A DNA stretch of 42,001 bases from Alphaproteobacteria bacterium. Its GTDB lineage: Bacteria > Pseudomonadota > Alphaproteobacteria > Rhodobacterales > Rhodobacteraceae. Positions 16,670-24,637 of this stretch are shown piece by piece (within the stretch, counting starts at the first letter, position 1; every line of letters begins with the position of its first letter). The notes under the pieces were generated by a model. The model made no database searches. It was not told the origin of the DNA and worked only from the letters and a program-made list of their open reading frames with translations. The DNA is taken from assembly GCA_030431825.1 (NCBI GenBank), contig JAUIIJ010000037.1, positions 1-42,001 of the forward strand. The letters run 5' to 3'. Made by a program: the position numbers and the translations under genes.

Positions 16670-16897
16670 TCACTCCCTTTCAATCGTGACGGCGAACGGC
16701 TTGCCGCCATTTGCGTTCCTGCGGTCGGGATCGATGCCCATCGGCGGGTCGTTCACGGTGTCGCCCGATGTCCCGGCCCGGGCAGGGGCGCTGCCGATTG
16801 CAGTTGCCCGCAACCCGGTTGCGGTCACGTTGGAAAATCCTCCGTGGAATCGACCCGCCGGCATGTGTTTCGCACCGATGATAACACCTCCTGCCAT
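16670..16897 (-). CDS. Possible 75-residue small protein heading the bkd operon
   Basis: An ATG at 16897 is preceded by a near-consensus ribosome site (GAGGAGGAG, three bases before the ATG) and the frame runs 75 codons, ending five bases before the acyl-CoA dehydrogenase start and sharing its ribosome site region. The product is Gly/Ala/Asn-rich (for example MAGGVIIGAKHMPAGRFHGG at the start), with no cysteine, membrane segment or family I recognise. Third codon positions are GC-rich in the second half but mixed in the first. It could be a real small gene, a translational coupler for the operon, or a 5' leader that happens to be open. Confidence 0.45.
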   Translation of the reverse strand: MAGGVIIGAKHMPAGRFHGGFSNVTATGLRATAIGSAPARAGTSGDTVNDPPMGIDPDRRNANGGKPFAVTIERE

Positions 16898-17030
16898 CGG
16901 TCTCCTCCTCGCTGTCTGAAACTTGCATTGCACTTTCGCACGCCAGACGCGGCTAGGATTTCCAAAGGTGGACATATCCGATGAAGTTTTGCATCATTTT
17001 GTCGTCATTTGCGCAAACTGGGTCTGTGTC

Positions 17031-17492
17031 ATGCCTGATCTCGACGAAACCGACATGCGTATACTCCGCGCAATGCAGGCGGACGGCAGCCGGACGGTCA
17101 CGGAAATCGCCGAAAGGGTCGGACTCTCGCAATCCCCCTGTTCGCGCCGGATCAATCACCTGCAGGAGCTCGGAGTGATCCGGGGCAAAAACGTCGATCT
17201 TGACCGCAGACAGCTCGGCTTCAACATGCTCGTTGTGGCACGGGTCAAGCTGAACAAGCATGACAGGAAGGCGCTGGAGGCGTTCAAGCGGGAAATCCGC
17301 GCCATTCCGGAGATCCAGTATGCAGTCCTGTTGCTGGGAGGGTTCGACTATCACCTGCACATCGTCGTGCGTGACATCGACCATTATCAGGCGCTCGTTC
17401 AGGACAAGCTGGTCACGATGCCGGGCGTTCAGGAAATGGAAAGCTCGGTCATATTGGATGTGGTCAAAAAGACCACGGCCCTGCCGATCTGA
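17031..17492 (+). CDS. bkdR: Lrp/AsnC-family regulator, likely of the bkd operon
   Basis: A 153-residue Lrp-type regulator. The N-terminal winged helix is at 4-60 (LDETDMRILRAMQADGS, IAERVGLSQSPCSRRINHLQELGVI) and the RAM ligand domain follows (AVLLLGGFDYHLHIVVRDIDHYQ). ATG 17031 places the helix-turn-helix at the usual distance from the N-terminus. It is divergent from the branched-chain operon, the arrangement of BkdR and its target in pseudomonads, where branched-chain amino acids are the effectors. Regulation of the operon through the 133-base shared region is inferred. Confidence 0.85.
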   Translation: MPDLDETDMRILRAMQADGSRTVTEIAERVGLSQSPCSRRINHLQELGVIRGKNVDLDRRQLGFNMLVVARVKLNKHDRKALEAFKREIRAIPEIQYAVLLLGGFDYHLHIVVRDIDHYQALVQDKLVTMPGVQEMESSVILDVVKKTTALPI

Positions 17493-17502
17493 CGCAAAAT
17501 TC

Positions 17503-17527
17503 ATGCGCCCGGTCGGTCAGGGCGCAT
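17503..17527. terminator. Hairpin terminator between bkdR and the HisD-like gene
   Basis: ATGCGCCC at 17503-17510 pairs perfectly with GGGCGCAT at 17520-17527 across a nine-base loop. On the minus strand it is followed by GAATTTTG, so it best serves the minus-strand operon ending at 17537, but it may stop both convergent units. Confidence 0.6.
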
Positions 17528-17536
17528 TCAGGCGCA

Positions 17537-18805
17537 TCAGGGGCGCAGGCGCAGTTCGGCGGCGCGTGCGTGTCCTTCCATTCCCTCCATCCGGCTGATC
17601 CGCGCGGTACGCAGGGCCAGTTCGTGGGACGCATCCGCGGTGCAGCGCTGCCAGGTCACGGTCTTGGTGAACTTGTGCACCGACAGACCGCCCGTATACC
17701 GCGCCGCGCCGCTTGTGGGCAGCACGTGGTTCGGTCCGGAGGTCTTGTCGCCAAAGGCGACCGTTGTCTCCTTGCCCAGGAACAGCGAGCCGTAGGCCGT
17801 CAACCGCTCCAGCCACCAGTCGGGGTCTTCGGCCAGCACCTGAAGATGCTCCGGCGCATAGCGATCCGCGACCTGCGCCGCTTCGTCGCGCGTGTCGCAC
17901 AGGATCACTTCGGCGCGTTCGGCCCATGCGGTGCGCGCTGCGGAGGCATTGGGTTCGGGCAGGCTGGCAATCAGTTCCGACACCCTGTCGAGCACGGCCC
18001 TGGCCAACGCCCGGTCAGTGGTCACCAGCCAGACCGGGCTGTCCATGCCGTGTTCCGCCTGGCTGACCAAATCCCAGGCGACGGTCTCTGCCGATGCCGT
18101 GCGATCGGCAATGACCAGGGAATCCGTCGGGCCGGCGAACATGTCGATCCCGACTTTGCCAAAGAGCATCCTCTTGGCCTCGGCCACGTAAGTGTTGCCC
18201 GGACCGACAAGAATATCCGCCGGTCTGCCGCCGAACAGACCCTGCGCCATCGCCGCGATCCCCTGCACGCCGCCAAGGTTCAGGATCAGGTCGGCGCCGC
18301 ACAGGTCCATCGCGAACACGATGGCGTCTGGTATTCCGGTGTCCGGCCGCGTGGGCGATACGGCGGTAATGTGCTGCACCCCGGCAACCTTGGCCGTGGT
18401 GATCGTCATCAGCGCGCTGGCGATATGGCTGTAGCGACCGCCGGGCACATAGCAGCCGGCGCTGGAGACCGGAATTTGCCTCTGACCCGCGATCAGGCCC
18501 GGGATGACTTCGATTTCACACTCGCCCAGCGTCGCCTTCTGTGCCTCGGCAAAACGACGGATATTGGCCTGCGCAAAGCGGATATCGTCCTTGAGCCCTT
18601 CGGGAACGCGCGCGCAGGCGGCCTTGCGCGCGGCGTCGGACAGCACGATTTCGCCGCTCCACCCGTCGAGTTTCCGTGCGTAATCCCGCACCGCCGCCTC
18701 GCCCTCGCGTTCGATATTGGCCAGCATGATGGCCACGATGTCACGGATATCCTGGTTTTCCACGGACGGTCGGGGATCGGCGGATTTGAGATAGGTGATG
18801 GCCAT
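17537..18805 (-). CDS. Histidinol dehydrogenase-like alcohol dehydrogenase (HpsN-like)
   Basis: NAD-dependent zinc enzyme of the HisD superfamily, 422 residues, which oxidises a primary alcohol to a carboxylate in two steps. All expected residues are present: zinc ligands Gln249, His252 (LVSQAEHG), Asp353 (GDKTSGPNH) and His412 near the C-terminus, and the catalytic Glu319-His320 pair (YAPEHLQ). The segment AGCYVPGGRYSHIAS (116-130) resembles HpsN, the sulfopropanediol dehydrogenase, more than biosynthetic HisD, from memory. The gene is last in an operon with a CuyA-like sulfo-lyase and a racemase, not with histidine genes. A sulfonated amino alcohol such as cysteinolate, which has the histidinol backbone with sulfonate in place of imidazole, is the suggested substrate; this is inference. 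Confidence 0.8.
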   Translation of the reverse strand: MAITYLKSADPRPSVENQDIRDIVAIMLANIEREGEAAVRDYARKLDGWSGEIVLSDAARKAACARVPEGLKDDIRFAQANIRRFAEAQKATLGECEIEVIPGLIAGQRQIPVSSAGCYVPGGRYSHIASALMTITTAKVAGVQHITAVSPTRPDTGIPDAIVFAMDLCGADLILNLGGVQGIAAMAQGLFGGRPADILVGPGNTYVAEAKRMLFGKVGIDMFAGPTDSLVIADRTASAETVAWDLVSQAEHGMDSPVWLVTTDRALARAVLDRVSELIASLPEPNASAARTAWAERAEVILCDTRDEAAQVADRYAPEHLQVLAEDPDWWLERLTAYGSLFLGKETTVAFGDKTSGPNHVLPTSGAARYTGGLSVHKFTKTVTWQRCTADASHELALRTARISRMEGMEGHARAAELRLRP

Positions 18806-18809
18806 GGTG

Positions 18810-19511
18810 TCAACCCGGTTGTGTCAGCGTGTGGTGATGAATGGCGTCGACCAGCACATCGATCGTGTCGATGACGGGAACCCCGGCGGAGAGTGCAGGG
18901 GCCAGCAGCGAGAATTCAGAGCACGCCACGAACAGCATCCTGGCACCTGCGCCGACCAGTTCATGCACCGCGTCGGCCAGCACCTGTTGCGCTTGCGCGG
19001 TTGCGCCATCTGACTTGATCGACCGGATCGCGCCCAGCATCCGGTCGGCATTTTCGGGCCAGAGCGGTGCAAGGTCCGCCCGTTCAAGCGCGCCGTCGAA
19101 TACGCCGGCAAGCCGGACCGCGGGCGAAGCCAGAATGCCGATCCTGTCGCCGCCTGCGGCAATGCCCGCGGCCCGCTCCACGGCAATCTCGACCATGTTC
19201 AAAAGCGGAATGGCTACCGCTGCCGAGATTTGCGGCGCATAATGATGCGCGGTGTTGCAGGGCATCGCCAGCGCCGTCGCCCCGGCGGTCTGCAACCGCT
19301 GCGCCATTTCCACAAGAACCGGCGCCGGGTCGGATCCGGTACCGTCGATCAGATGCGCGATGCGCGACGGCACCTGGGGGTTCATGTCGATCAGCAGCGG
19401 CAGGTGATCGGCGTCGTCCGTGGCGCGGATGGTCGACAGGAGCCGCTGCTGAAGCAGGATTGTCGCCTCTGGCCCCATGCCGCCGAGAATACCGACAACC
19501 TTGCGCGTCAC
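18810..19511 (-). CDS. Aspartate/glutamate racemase family protein
   Basis: A 233-residue cofactor-independent racemase of the Asp/Glu/hydantoin family. Motifs: KVVGILGGMGPEAT at the start, AMPCNTAHHY with the first catalytic cysteine, and MLFVACSEFSLL with the second. Both cysteines are therefore kept. The GTG start at 19511 overlaps the DegT aminotransferase stop (GTGA); longer frames on this strand were rejected as antisense shadow. Four bases separate its stop from the HisD-like start. Cysteate is a close structural analogue of aspartate, so racemisation of D- and L-cysteate would fit the operon, but aspartate itself is equally possible from sequence alone. Confidence 0.85.
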   Translation of the reverse strand: MTRKVVGILGGMGPEATILLQQRLLSTIRATDDADHLPLLIDMNPQVPSRIAHLIDGTGSDPAPVLVEMAQRLQTAGATALAMPCNTAHHYAPQISAAVAIPLLNMVEIAVERAAGIAAGGDRIGILASPAVRLAGVFDGALERADLAPLWPENADRMLGAIRSIKSDGATAQAQQVLADAVHELVGAGARMLFVACSEFSLLAPALSAGVPVIDTIDVLVDAIHHHTLTQPG

Positions 19512-20701
19512 TGGCCGACCTCGCTGACCGCTTCGCCGATCAGTTCGCCGATCAGCGTGCAATCGGCTTCGGAAAAGCTCAGCGGCAGGCGCATGTCGAA
19601 CAGGGTCGCCATGATGCGGTCTGTCTCGGGCAGCTCCTGCTGTTTCACATAGCGCCAGCTGTGATGCGACGAGGTGAAGCCGACGGGCTCGCTGGCGCCA
19701 AACCACTTCAATTCGACCCCGCGCCCGGCCGCCGCCGCGATCACCGCGCGACATTGCTCGGCGGTAAAGTCCGGCAGGCGGAACTGGATCGACGAACCTA
19801 CGTGAACCTCCTCGGCGGGCACCGCAATCGTGGCGATCCGGTTATGTGGCTTGAGCGCGCGCTCTGCCGCGTGGTACCGCTTGTTCCACCGCTCGATATT
19901 GGCGTCGAGGGTCGCGAGTTGCGGGCGCAGGATCGCGGCGCGCAGGGCGTCCATCCGGGCGGAACAATTGGGCATTTCATAGCGTGGCCCGTCGAACGCT
20001 TCGCGTGCCGGACCCGCCCCGTGACGTTCATAGAGCATGTAGCTGCCCGACAGGATCGTCGCGCGGGCGGCGAGGTCGGGATCGTCAGTTGTCAAAAAGC
20101 CGCCTTCGCCCGAATTCAGGTGTTTGTAGGTCTGGGTCGAAAAGCAGGCGACCTTGCCGAAATTGCCCGAGCGCTTGCCGTTCCATGAGGCACCCATCGT
20201 GTGTGCGCAATCCTCGATAACCGCGACACCGGCGGTATCGCAGATGCTCATGAGCCGTTCCATGTCGCAAAGGTGCCCGCGCATGTGCGACAGCAACATT
20301 GTCCGCGCGCCCGACTGTGTGATCTTGCGTTCGAGGTCATAAAGATCGAGACGCAGGTTCTCGTCGATTTCGACGAGGACCGACTGTGCGCCGACCGCCT
20401 GAATGGCGCCGGGGACCGGGGCGAGCGTGAAGGCGTTGGTCAGAACCGCCTCGCCGGGCGCAACGCCGCAGGCGCGCAACGCGATCTGCAGGGCCTGCCC
20501 GCCCGAGGTGAGCGCAAGGCAATAGGCGCTGCCCTGCCAGTCGCGATATTCTGCCTCGAGCGATGCCACCTCGCCGGTTTCGCCTGTGGCGAGGTTGTAC
20601 CGGTGCAGACGCCCCGATTGCAAAACGGCCACCGCAGCGTCGATTGCATCGGCCGGGATGGGTTCCTGCTGGGTGAACGAACGGGTAAACCTGCGTGTCA
20701 C
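19508..20701 (-). CDS. DegT/DnrJ/EryC1-family PLP aminotransferase
   Basis: A 397-residue PLP enzyme. The cofactor aspartate lies in VIEDCAHTMGA (Asp164) and the Schiff-base lysine in STQTYKHLNSGEGG (Lys193), with the usual family spacing. It starts at a GTG 14 bases after the cuyA-like stop, behind GAAAGG, and its stop overlaps the racemase start. The family mostly aminates keto-sugars in biosynthesis, so its place in a catabolic operon is unusual. It could remove or exchange the amino group of the operon's substrate; no specific reaction can be assigned. Confidence 0.82.
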   Translation of the reverse strand: MTRRFTRSFTQQEPIPADAIDAAVAVLQSGRLHRYNLATGETGEVASLEAEYRDWQGSAYCLALTSGGQALQIALRACGVAPGEAVLTNAFTLAPVPGAIQAVGAQSVLVEIDENLRLDLYDLERKITQSGARTMLLSHMRGHLCDMERLMSICDTAGVAVIEDCAHTMGASWNGKRSGNFGKVACFSTQTYKHLNSGEGGFLTTDDPDLAARATILSGSYMLYERHGAGPAREAFDGPRYEMPNCSARMDALRAAILRPQLATLDANIERWNKRYHAAERALKPHNRIATIAVPAEEVHVGSSIQFRLPDFTAEQCRAVIAAAAGRGVELKWFGASEPVGFTSSHHSWRYVKQQELPETDRIMATLFDMRLPLSFSEADCTLIGELIGEAVSEVGQ

Positions 20702-20715
20702 GACGCGATACCTTT

Positions 20716-21729
20716 CTAGAGCTCGACCCAGCGGTCGGCGTTGTCAAAGGCGAAATCGTATCCGCCAAGCGCCGCAGCCCCGCCGGTGTGCAGGAACACG
20801 ATGCGCTGATCCTTGAATTCGCCCTTGCGGGCAAGGTCGATGAGGCCCGCGGCGCCCTTGGCGGAATAGCAGGGGTCAAGCAGGATGCCTTCGAGTTCGG
20901 CGAACATGCGGATGGCTTCGATGCCGCTGTCAGTGGGCAAGCCATAGCCGTCGCCGACATAATCGGTATTGGCCATCACGTCCTCACGCTCGACCACGCC
21001 TTCACAGCCCAGTTTCTGCGCCGTGCGGCAGGCCAGGTCGTAGACCATCTGCTCTTGTCTGGGCTGCGGCGCACGGGTGCCGATACCCAGAACCGGGATT
21101 TGCGCATTCATCGCACAGAGGCCCGTGACCAGCCCCGCCTGCGTGCCGGACGATCCTGTGGCGTGCACCAGCCGGTCGATGACCAGACCGGCATCGTTCG
21201 CCTGTGACACCAGTTCAAACGCGCAGTTCACGTAGCCCAACGCGCCAGTCGGGTTCGATCCGCCGCCGGGGATGACATAGACGTTACGGCCCTCGGCACG
21301 CTTTTTCTCGGCGGCGCGCTCCATTTCGCCGGGCATGTCGTGACCGCCGGGGAATTTCTGGGTCGTTGCCCCGTGCAGATGATCGAGCAAGACGTTGCCG
21401 TTGTGGTTGTAGTTCGCGTTGTTATATCCGGTGCGATCCTCAAGCAGGATGTGGCAGTCAAGGCCCAGCTTGGCCGCGTAGGCCGCGGTCTGACGGCCGT
21501 GGTTGGTCTGGGTCGCGCCCTGTGTCATCACCATGTCGGCGCCCTGTTCAAGCGCTTCGCCCATCAGGAACTCCAGCTTGCGGGTCTTGTTGCCGCCGGT
21601 GGACATGCCGGTGCAATCGTCACGCTTGATCCAGATCTCAACGCCCAGTTCCTTGGACAGGCGTTTCATCGGCTCCAGCGGGGTGGGAAGATGTGCGAGG
21701 CGAACGCGAGGAAAACGGGAAAGATGCAT
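20716..21729 (-). CDS. cuyA: L-cysteate sulfo-lyase / D-cysteine desulfhydrase family
   Basis: PLP-dependent beta-elimination enzyme of the ACC deaminase/D-cysteine desulfhydrase fold, 337 residues. It closely resembles Ruegeria pomeroyi CuyA from memory: [20 protein letters not shown] (PLP lysine in GGNKTRKLE, 45-53), [48 protein letters not shown], and [13 protein letters not shown]. CuyA splits L-cysteate to pyruvate, sulfite and ammonium. D-cysteine desulfhydrase is the main alternative. ATG 21729 follows AAGGACC. It leads the tight four-gene run cuyA, degT, racemase, hisD-like. The sulfite exporter and regulator genes often found with cuyA are not in the window. Confidence 0.82.
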   Translation of the reverse strand: MHLSRFPRVRLAHLPTPLEPMKRLSKELGVEIWIKRDDCTGMSTGGNKTRKLEFLMGEALEQGADMVMTQGATQTNHGRQTAAYAAKLGLDCHILLEDRTGYNNANYNHNGNVLLDHLHGATTQKFPGGHDMPGEMERAAEKKRAEGRNVYVIPGGGSNPTGALGYVNCAFELVSQANDAGLVIDRLVHATGSSGTQAGLVTGLCAMNAQIPVLGIGTRAPQPRQEQMVYDLACRTAQKLGCEGVVEREDVMANTDYVGDGYGLPTDSGIEAIRMFAELEGILLDPCYSAKGAAGLIDLARKGEFKDQRIVFLHTGGAAALGGYDFAFDNADRWVEL

Positions 21730-21781
21730 CTTGAGGTCCTTGTGACTAACGATCGTTGCGCGCGTCATGCGCCATTGCCGG

Positions 21782-21880
21782 GCGACGGGTCTGGTATTTC
21801 GTGGCAGGGATACCGAATTCCCGCGTGAAAATCTTGGAAAAACTGGGGGTGCGGACAAACGTGATTTCGAGCGTCCGCAG
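21782..21880 (-). pseudogene. Relic of an AraC-type regulator C-terminus
   Basis: In the 295-base gap between the DMGDH-like and cuyA-like genes, the minus strand reads [20 protein letters not shown] (21791-21850), which matches the second helix-turn-helix end of AraC/XylS regulators (pattern SxFSxxFxxxFGxxPxxYR). Upstream of it the frame falls apart and no DNA-binding domain or effector domain remains. It looks like the last piece of a deleted regulator. AraC regulators of the GbdR type control betaine catabolism in other bacteria, so the relic may be of the pathway's former regulator. The rest of the gap (21881-22024) shows nothing recognisable. Confidence 0.5.
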
Positions 21881-22024
21881 CGCAGTCTGTTGGTGTGAAG
21901 TTGCCGCGCGAGTGAAAGAGCGCCGCCGGGGTAGGATCGATGAACCGGTGCTCCCGGTGGCGTCGCCCCGCGTGCGCCCCGGTTCAACCGATGCCGTGAC
22001 AGAGAATCGCACTCGACCAACCGC

Positions 22025-24460
22025 TTATGCCCGCATAAGCGCGTATTGCGGATCGTAGGGGGACGGTTCGATCACCTCGGCCCCGACCAGATCACCGCAC
22101 AGGTCGAGCTGCATCGTGCGGCCCGTCTCGGCCAGTTCGGGCACGACAAACGCATAGGCCAGGTTCATGCCGACGCGATGCCCCCAGTCGCCCGAGGTGA
22201 CGGTGCCGACAACCTTGTCGCCCTGCATCAGCGAGGCGCCGCCGTGCGCCGGGGCGTGCGTTGTATCGATCCTGAGTGTCACGAGCTTCCGCCGCGGCCC
22301 GTGCGCGTGCCGCTTTTGCAGCGCGTCCTTGCCGATGAAATCGTCCTTGTCCAGCCTGACGAAGCGATCCAGCCCGGTTTCGAACGGATCGAACTCGGTC
22401 AGAAGGTCGGCTTTCCAATGGAGGAACCCCTTTTCCATGCGCATCGAGTCTACCGCTCGCGCACCGAACAGCTTCAGACCATGTGCCTCGCCCGCCTTGC
22501 GCAGTGCCAGATATGCGGCATGGAGCGAAGCGTTGGGAACGTGGATTTCATAGGCCAGTTCACCCGAGAAGCTGACACCCAGCACAGTCGCGGGAGCGAA
22601 ACCGACGAAGCATTCGCGCACGCTCAGCCAGGGAAAGGCCTCTCTTGACCAATCACCCCGTGCCGCTGCGGACAGCACGTCGCGCGCCCTGGGGCCGGCG
22701 AGAACCAGAATGGTCTGGTCGTTGGTGAGTGATTTGATCTGCACATCCTCGTCCGCGCCGATATGGGCGGTCAGCCAGTCCATGTCATGATATTCGCTGG
22801 CCGCCGCCGATCCGTACCACACTCGCTCCGGCCCGCGGTCGCTGGCGGGCAGGTTGGCGACCGTCGCTTCGCCCTTGACCATACCGTGATGGTTCAGCAG
22901 ATACCCCAGCCCGACGCGACCCGCGCGCCTGGTGACGTTGCCGCAGAACATGCGGTCGAGGAAGCTATGGCGGTCTGCGCCGGTGATCTCGAACCGGTTG
23001 AAACCGTTGACTTCGCACAGACCGACGTTGTTCTGCACATTCCCGACCTCGGCAGCGACCAAATCGAACGCCTCGTCAAAGTTGAAGGACAATGTCGGGT
23101 GGAAATCGGCGGACGGCTTGATGTAGTCCACCCGCTCCCAACCGTTGACCACGGTGAACTCGGCTCCTTCGGCGGCCATGATCGGGGTCAGCGGCGTGGT
23201 CTTTGCCGGTCGGCCCGCCGGGCGGTGCTCGTGAGGAAAGTGAAAGCGGAACTCGTTCTGGTAATCCTCGATTGCCTTGAGCGCGGTCAGCTCCACGTTG
23301 GCGTGACCGGTAAAGCGGCGCGGATCGATGCACCAGGTGTCATATTGCGCTTCGCCATGCACTATTTGCTGCGCCAGCAGCCAGCCGTGTCCACCGCCTT
23401 CGCCCAACCCCGCGCGCAACCCGATGATGCAGAACGCATTGCGCTTGCCGGGGATCGGACCAACCAGCGGCGCGCCGTCAATCGTGTAGGTGATCGGGCC
23501 GTTCACGATCGAGCGGATGCCGGTTTCCTCGAGCACGGGCATGCGTTCGAACGCGCCGGCCAGAACGTCCATGACGCGCTCCAGGTCATCGGGGCACAGC
23601 GCGTTGACGAAATTCGGATCGATCCCGTCCATGCCCCATGTCTTGCAGTCCTGCTCGTAGAAACCGACCAGCAAACCACCCTTTTCCTGACGGCTGTAAT
23701 AGTCGCTGATCGGGCAGCGCAGCAGTGGCATCCGTTGCCCTGCCTCGGCGATGGCGGGGATGTCTTCGGTCAGGAAATACTGGTGCTCCATCGACGAAAC
23801 GGGGTGATGTACACCCATCATCGCACCGACTTCGTTCACGCGGTAACCGCAGGCATTGACCACGATGTCGCAATCGATATCGCCCCTTTCCGTGTGCACG
23901 GTCCAGGTGTCGTCCTTGTGCTGGGTCAGCGCGGTCACCGGCGTTTCGCGATAGACTTCGGCGCCGGCCTTGCGGGCATGGTAGGCGAGCGCCTGGCACA
24001 GCTGTGCCGGGTCGATGTCGCCATCCAGCGGATCCCACAACCCGCCCAGCAGGTTCGTCGTCGAAATCAGCGGGTGCCGGCGGGCGCATTCCTCGGCGTC
24101 GATCACTTCGAAATCCACCCCCATGCCGCGCGCCATGGATGCGAAATGGCGGTAGCCCTGCATCTGTTGTGGCGTGTTGGCCAGGCGGATACCGCCATCG
24201 GCGTGGTGATAGTTGATCGGATATTCGGGGCTCTCGGACAACTCCTTGTAAAGGTTGATGGAATGTGTCTTGAGGCCGACCATCGTCTGGTTGCCGCCAA
24301 AGTTGGTGACCTGTGCCGCCGAGTGCCAGGTGGTGCCGCTGGTCAGTTCGTTCCGTTCGACGAGGACCACATCGGTCCATCCTTCCCGGGTGAGGTGATA
24401 GAGGGTCGAGCAGCCGGCAATGCCGCCGCCGATAACAACAACCCTGGTCCGCGATTTCAT
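22025..24460 (-). CDS. Dimethylglycine dehydrogenase-like flavoenzyme with GcvT domain
   Basis: Oxidative N-demethylase of the DMGDH/sarcosine dehydrogenase family, 811 residues. The N-terminal half is an FAD oxidase domain ([13 protein letters not shown], 11-23) with [12 protein letters not shown], where His46 sits at the position used for covalent flavin in related enzymes. The C-terminal half is a GcvT-like tetrahydrofolate domain (from about 430: [41 protein letters not shown]) that would capture formaldehyde as methylene-THF. ATG 24460 follows GGAGG. It is divergent from the MttB-type gene across a 177-base regulatory region. The substrate is probably an N,N-dimethyl or N-methyl amine made by the methyltransferase; dimethylglycine itself remains possible. 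Confidence 0.87.
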   Translation of the reverse strand: MKSRTRVVVIGGGIAGCSTLYHLTREGWTDVVLVERNELTSGTTWHSAAQVTNFGGNQTMVGLKTHSINLYKELSESPEYPINYHHADGGIRLANTPQQMQGYRHFASMARGMGVDFEVIDAEECARRHPLISTTNLLGGLWDPLDGDIDPAQLCQALAYHARKAGAEVYRETPVTALTQHKDDTWTVHTERGDIDCDIVVNACGYRVNEVGAMMGVHHPVSSMEHQYFLTEDIPAIAEAGQRMPLLRCPISDYYSRQEKGGLLVGFYEQDCKTWGMDGIDPNFVNALCPDDLERVMDVLAGAFERMPVLEETGIRSIVNGPITYTIDGAPLVGPIPGKRNAFCIIGLRAGLGEGGGHGWLLAQQIVHGEAQYDTWCIDPRRFTGHANVELTALKAIEDYQNEFRFHFPHEHRPAGRPAKTTPLTPIMAAEGAEFTVVNGWERVDYIKPSADFHPTLSFNFDEAFDLVAAEVGNVQNNVGLCEVNGFNRFEITGADRHSFLDRMFCGNVTRRAGRVGLGYLLNHHGMVKGEATVANLPASDRGPERVWYGSAAASEYHDMDWLTAHIGADEDVQIKSLTNDQTILVLAGPRARDVLSAAARGDWSREAFPWLSVRECFVGFAPATVLGVSFSGELAYEIHVPNASLHAAYLALRKAGEAHGLKLFGARAVDSMRMEKGFLHWKADLLTEFDPFETGLDRFVRLDKDDFIGKDALQKRHAHGPRRKLVTLRIDTTHAPAHGGASLMQGDKVVGTVTSGDWGHRVGMNLAYAFVVPELAETGRTMQLDLCGDLVGAEVIEPSPYDPQYALMRA

Positions 24461-24531
24461 GGCGCCTCCGAATGCAAGTTGCGCGTAGATGGCACCGGAT
24501 CGCACAGCTTATGCAAACTCTTCGCCGTAAC

Positions 24532-24570
24532 TTCGAAAATACGAAATTCTGTTTGCGATAATTTGCGAAC
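24532..24570. promoter_or_regulatory. Operator-like repeats between DMGDH-like and mttB-like genes
   Basis: The divergent region 24461-24637 is AT-rich in the middle and holds an inverted repeat TTCG-N6-CGAA (24532-24545) and a direct repeat TTTGCGA-N3-TTTGCGA (24552-24558 and 24562-24568), whose starts are ten bases apart, one helical turn. This is a plausible binding site for the nearby LysR regulator or for the regulator now lost. No convincing sigma-70 promoter could be fixed by eye. Confidence 0.45.
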
Positions 24571-24637
24571 TTTGATGGCGGGATTGCGGAGACTCCTTCC
24601 AAGTGTCTTGAATTAAAGGAAAAATGGGAGGAGCGCG

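Noticed and set aside
17537..18805. Annotation as biosynthetic hisD
   Set aside because: No other histidine genes nearby, and the operon context and the AGCYVPGGRY-type segment point to the HpsN-like branch.
22763..24616. 617-codon plus-strand frame opposite the DMGDH-like gene
   Set aside because: Antisense shadow of a gene with intact FAD and GcvT motifs; no family features or ribosome site of its own.
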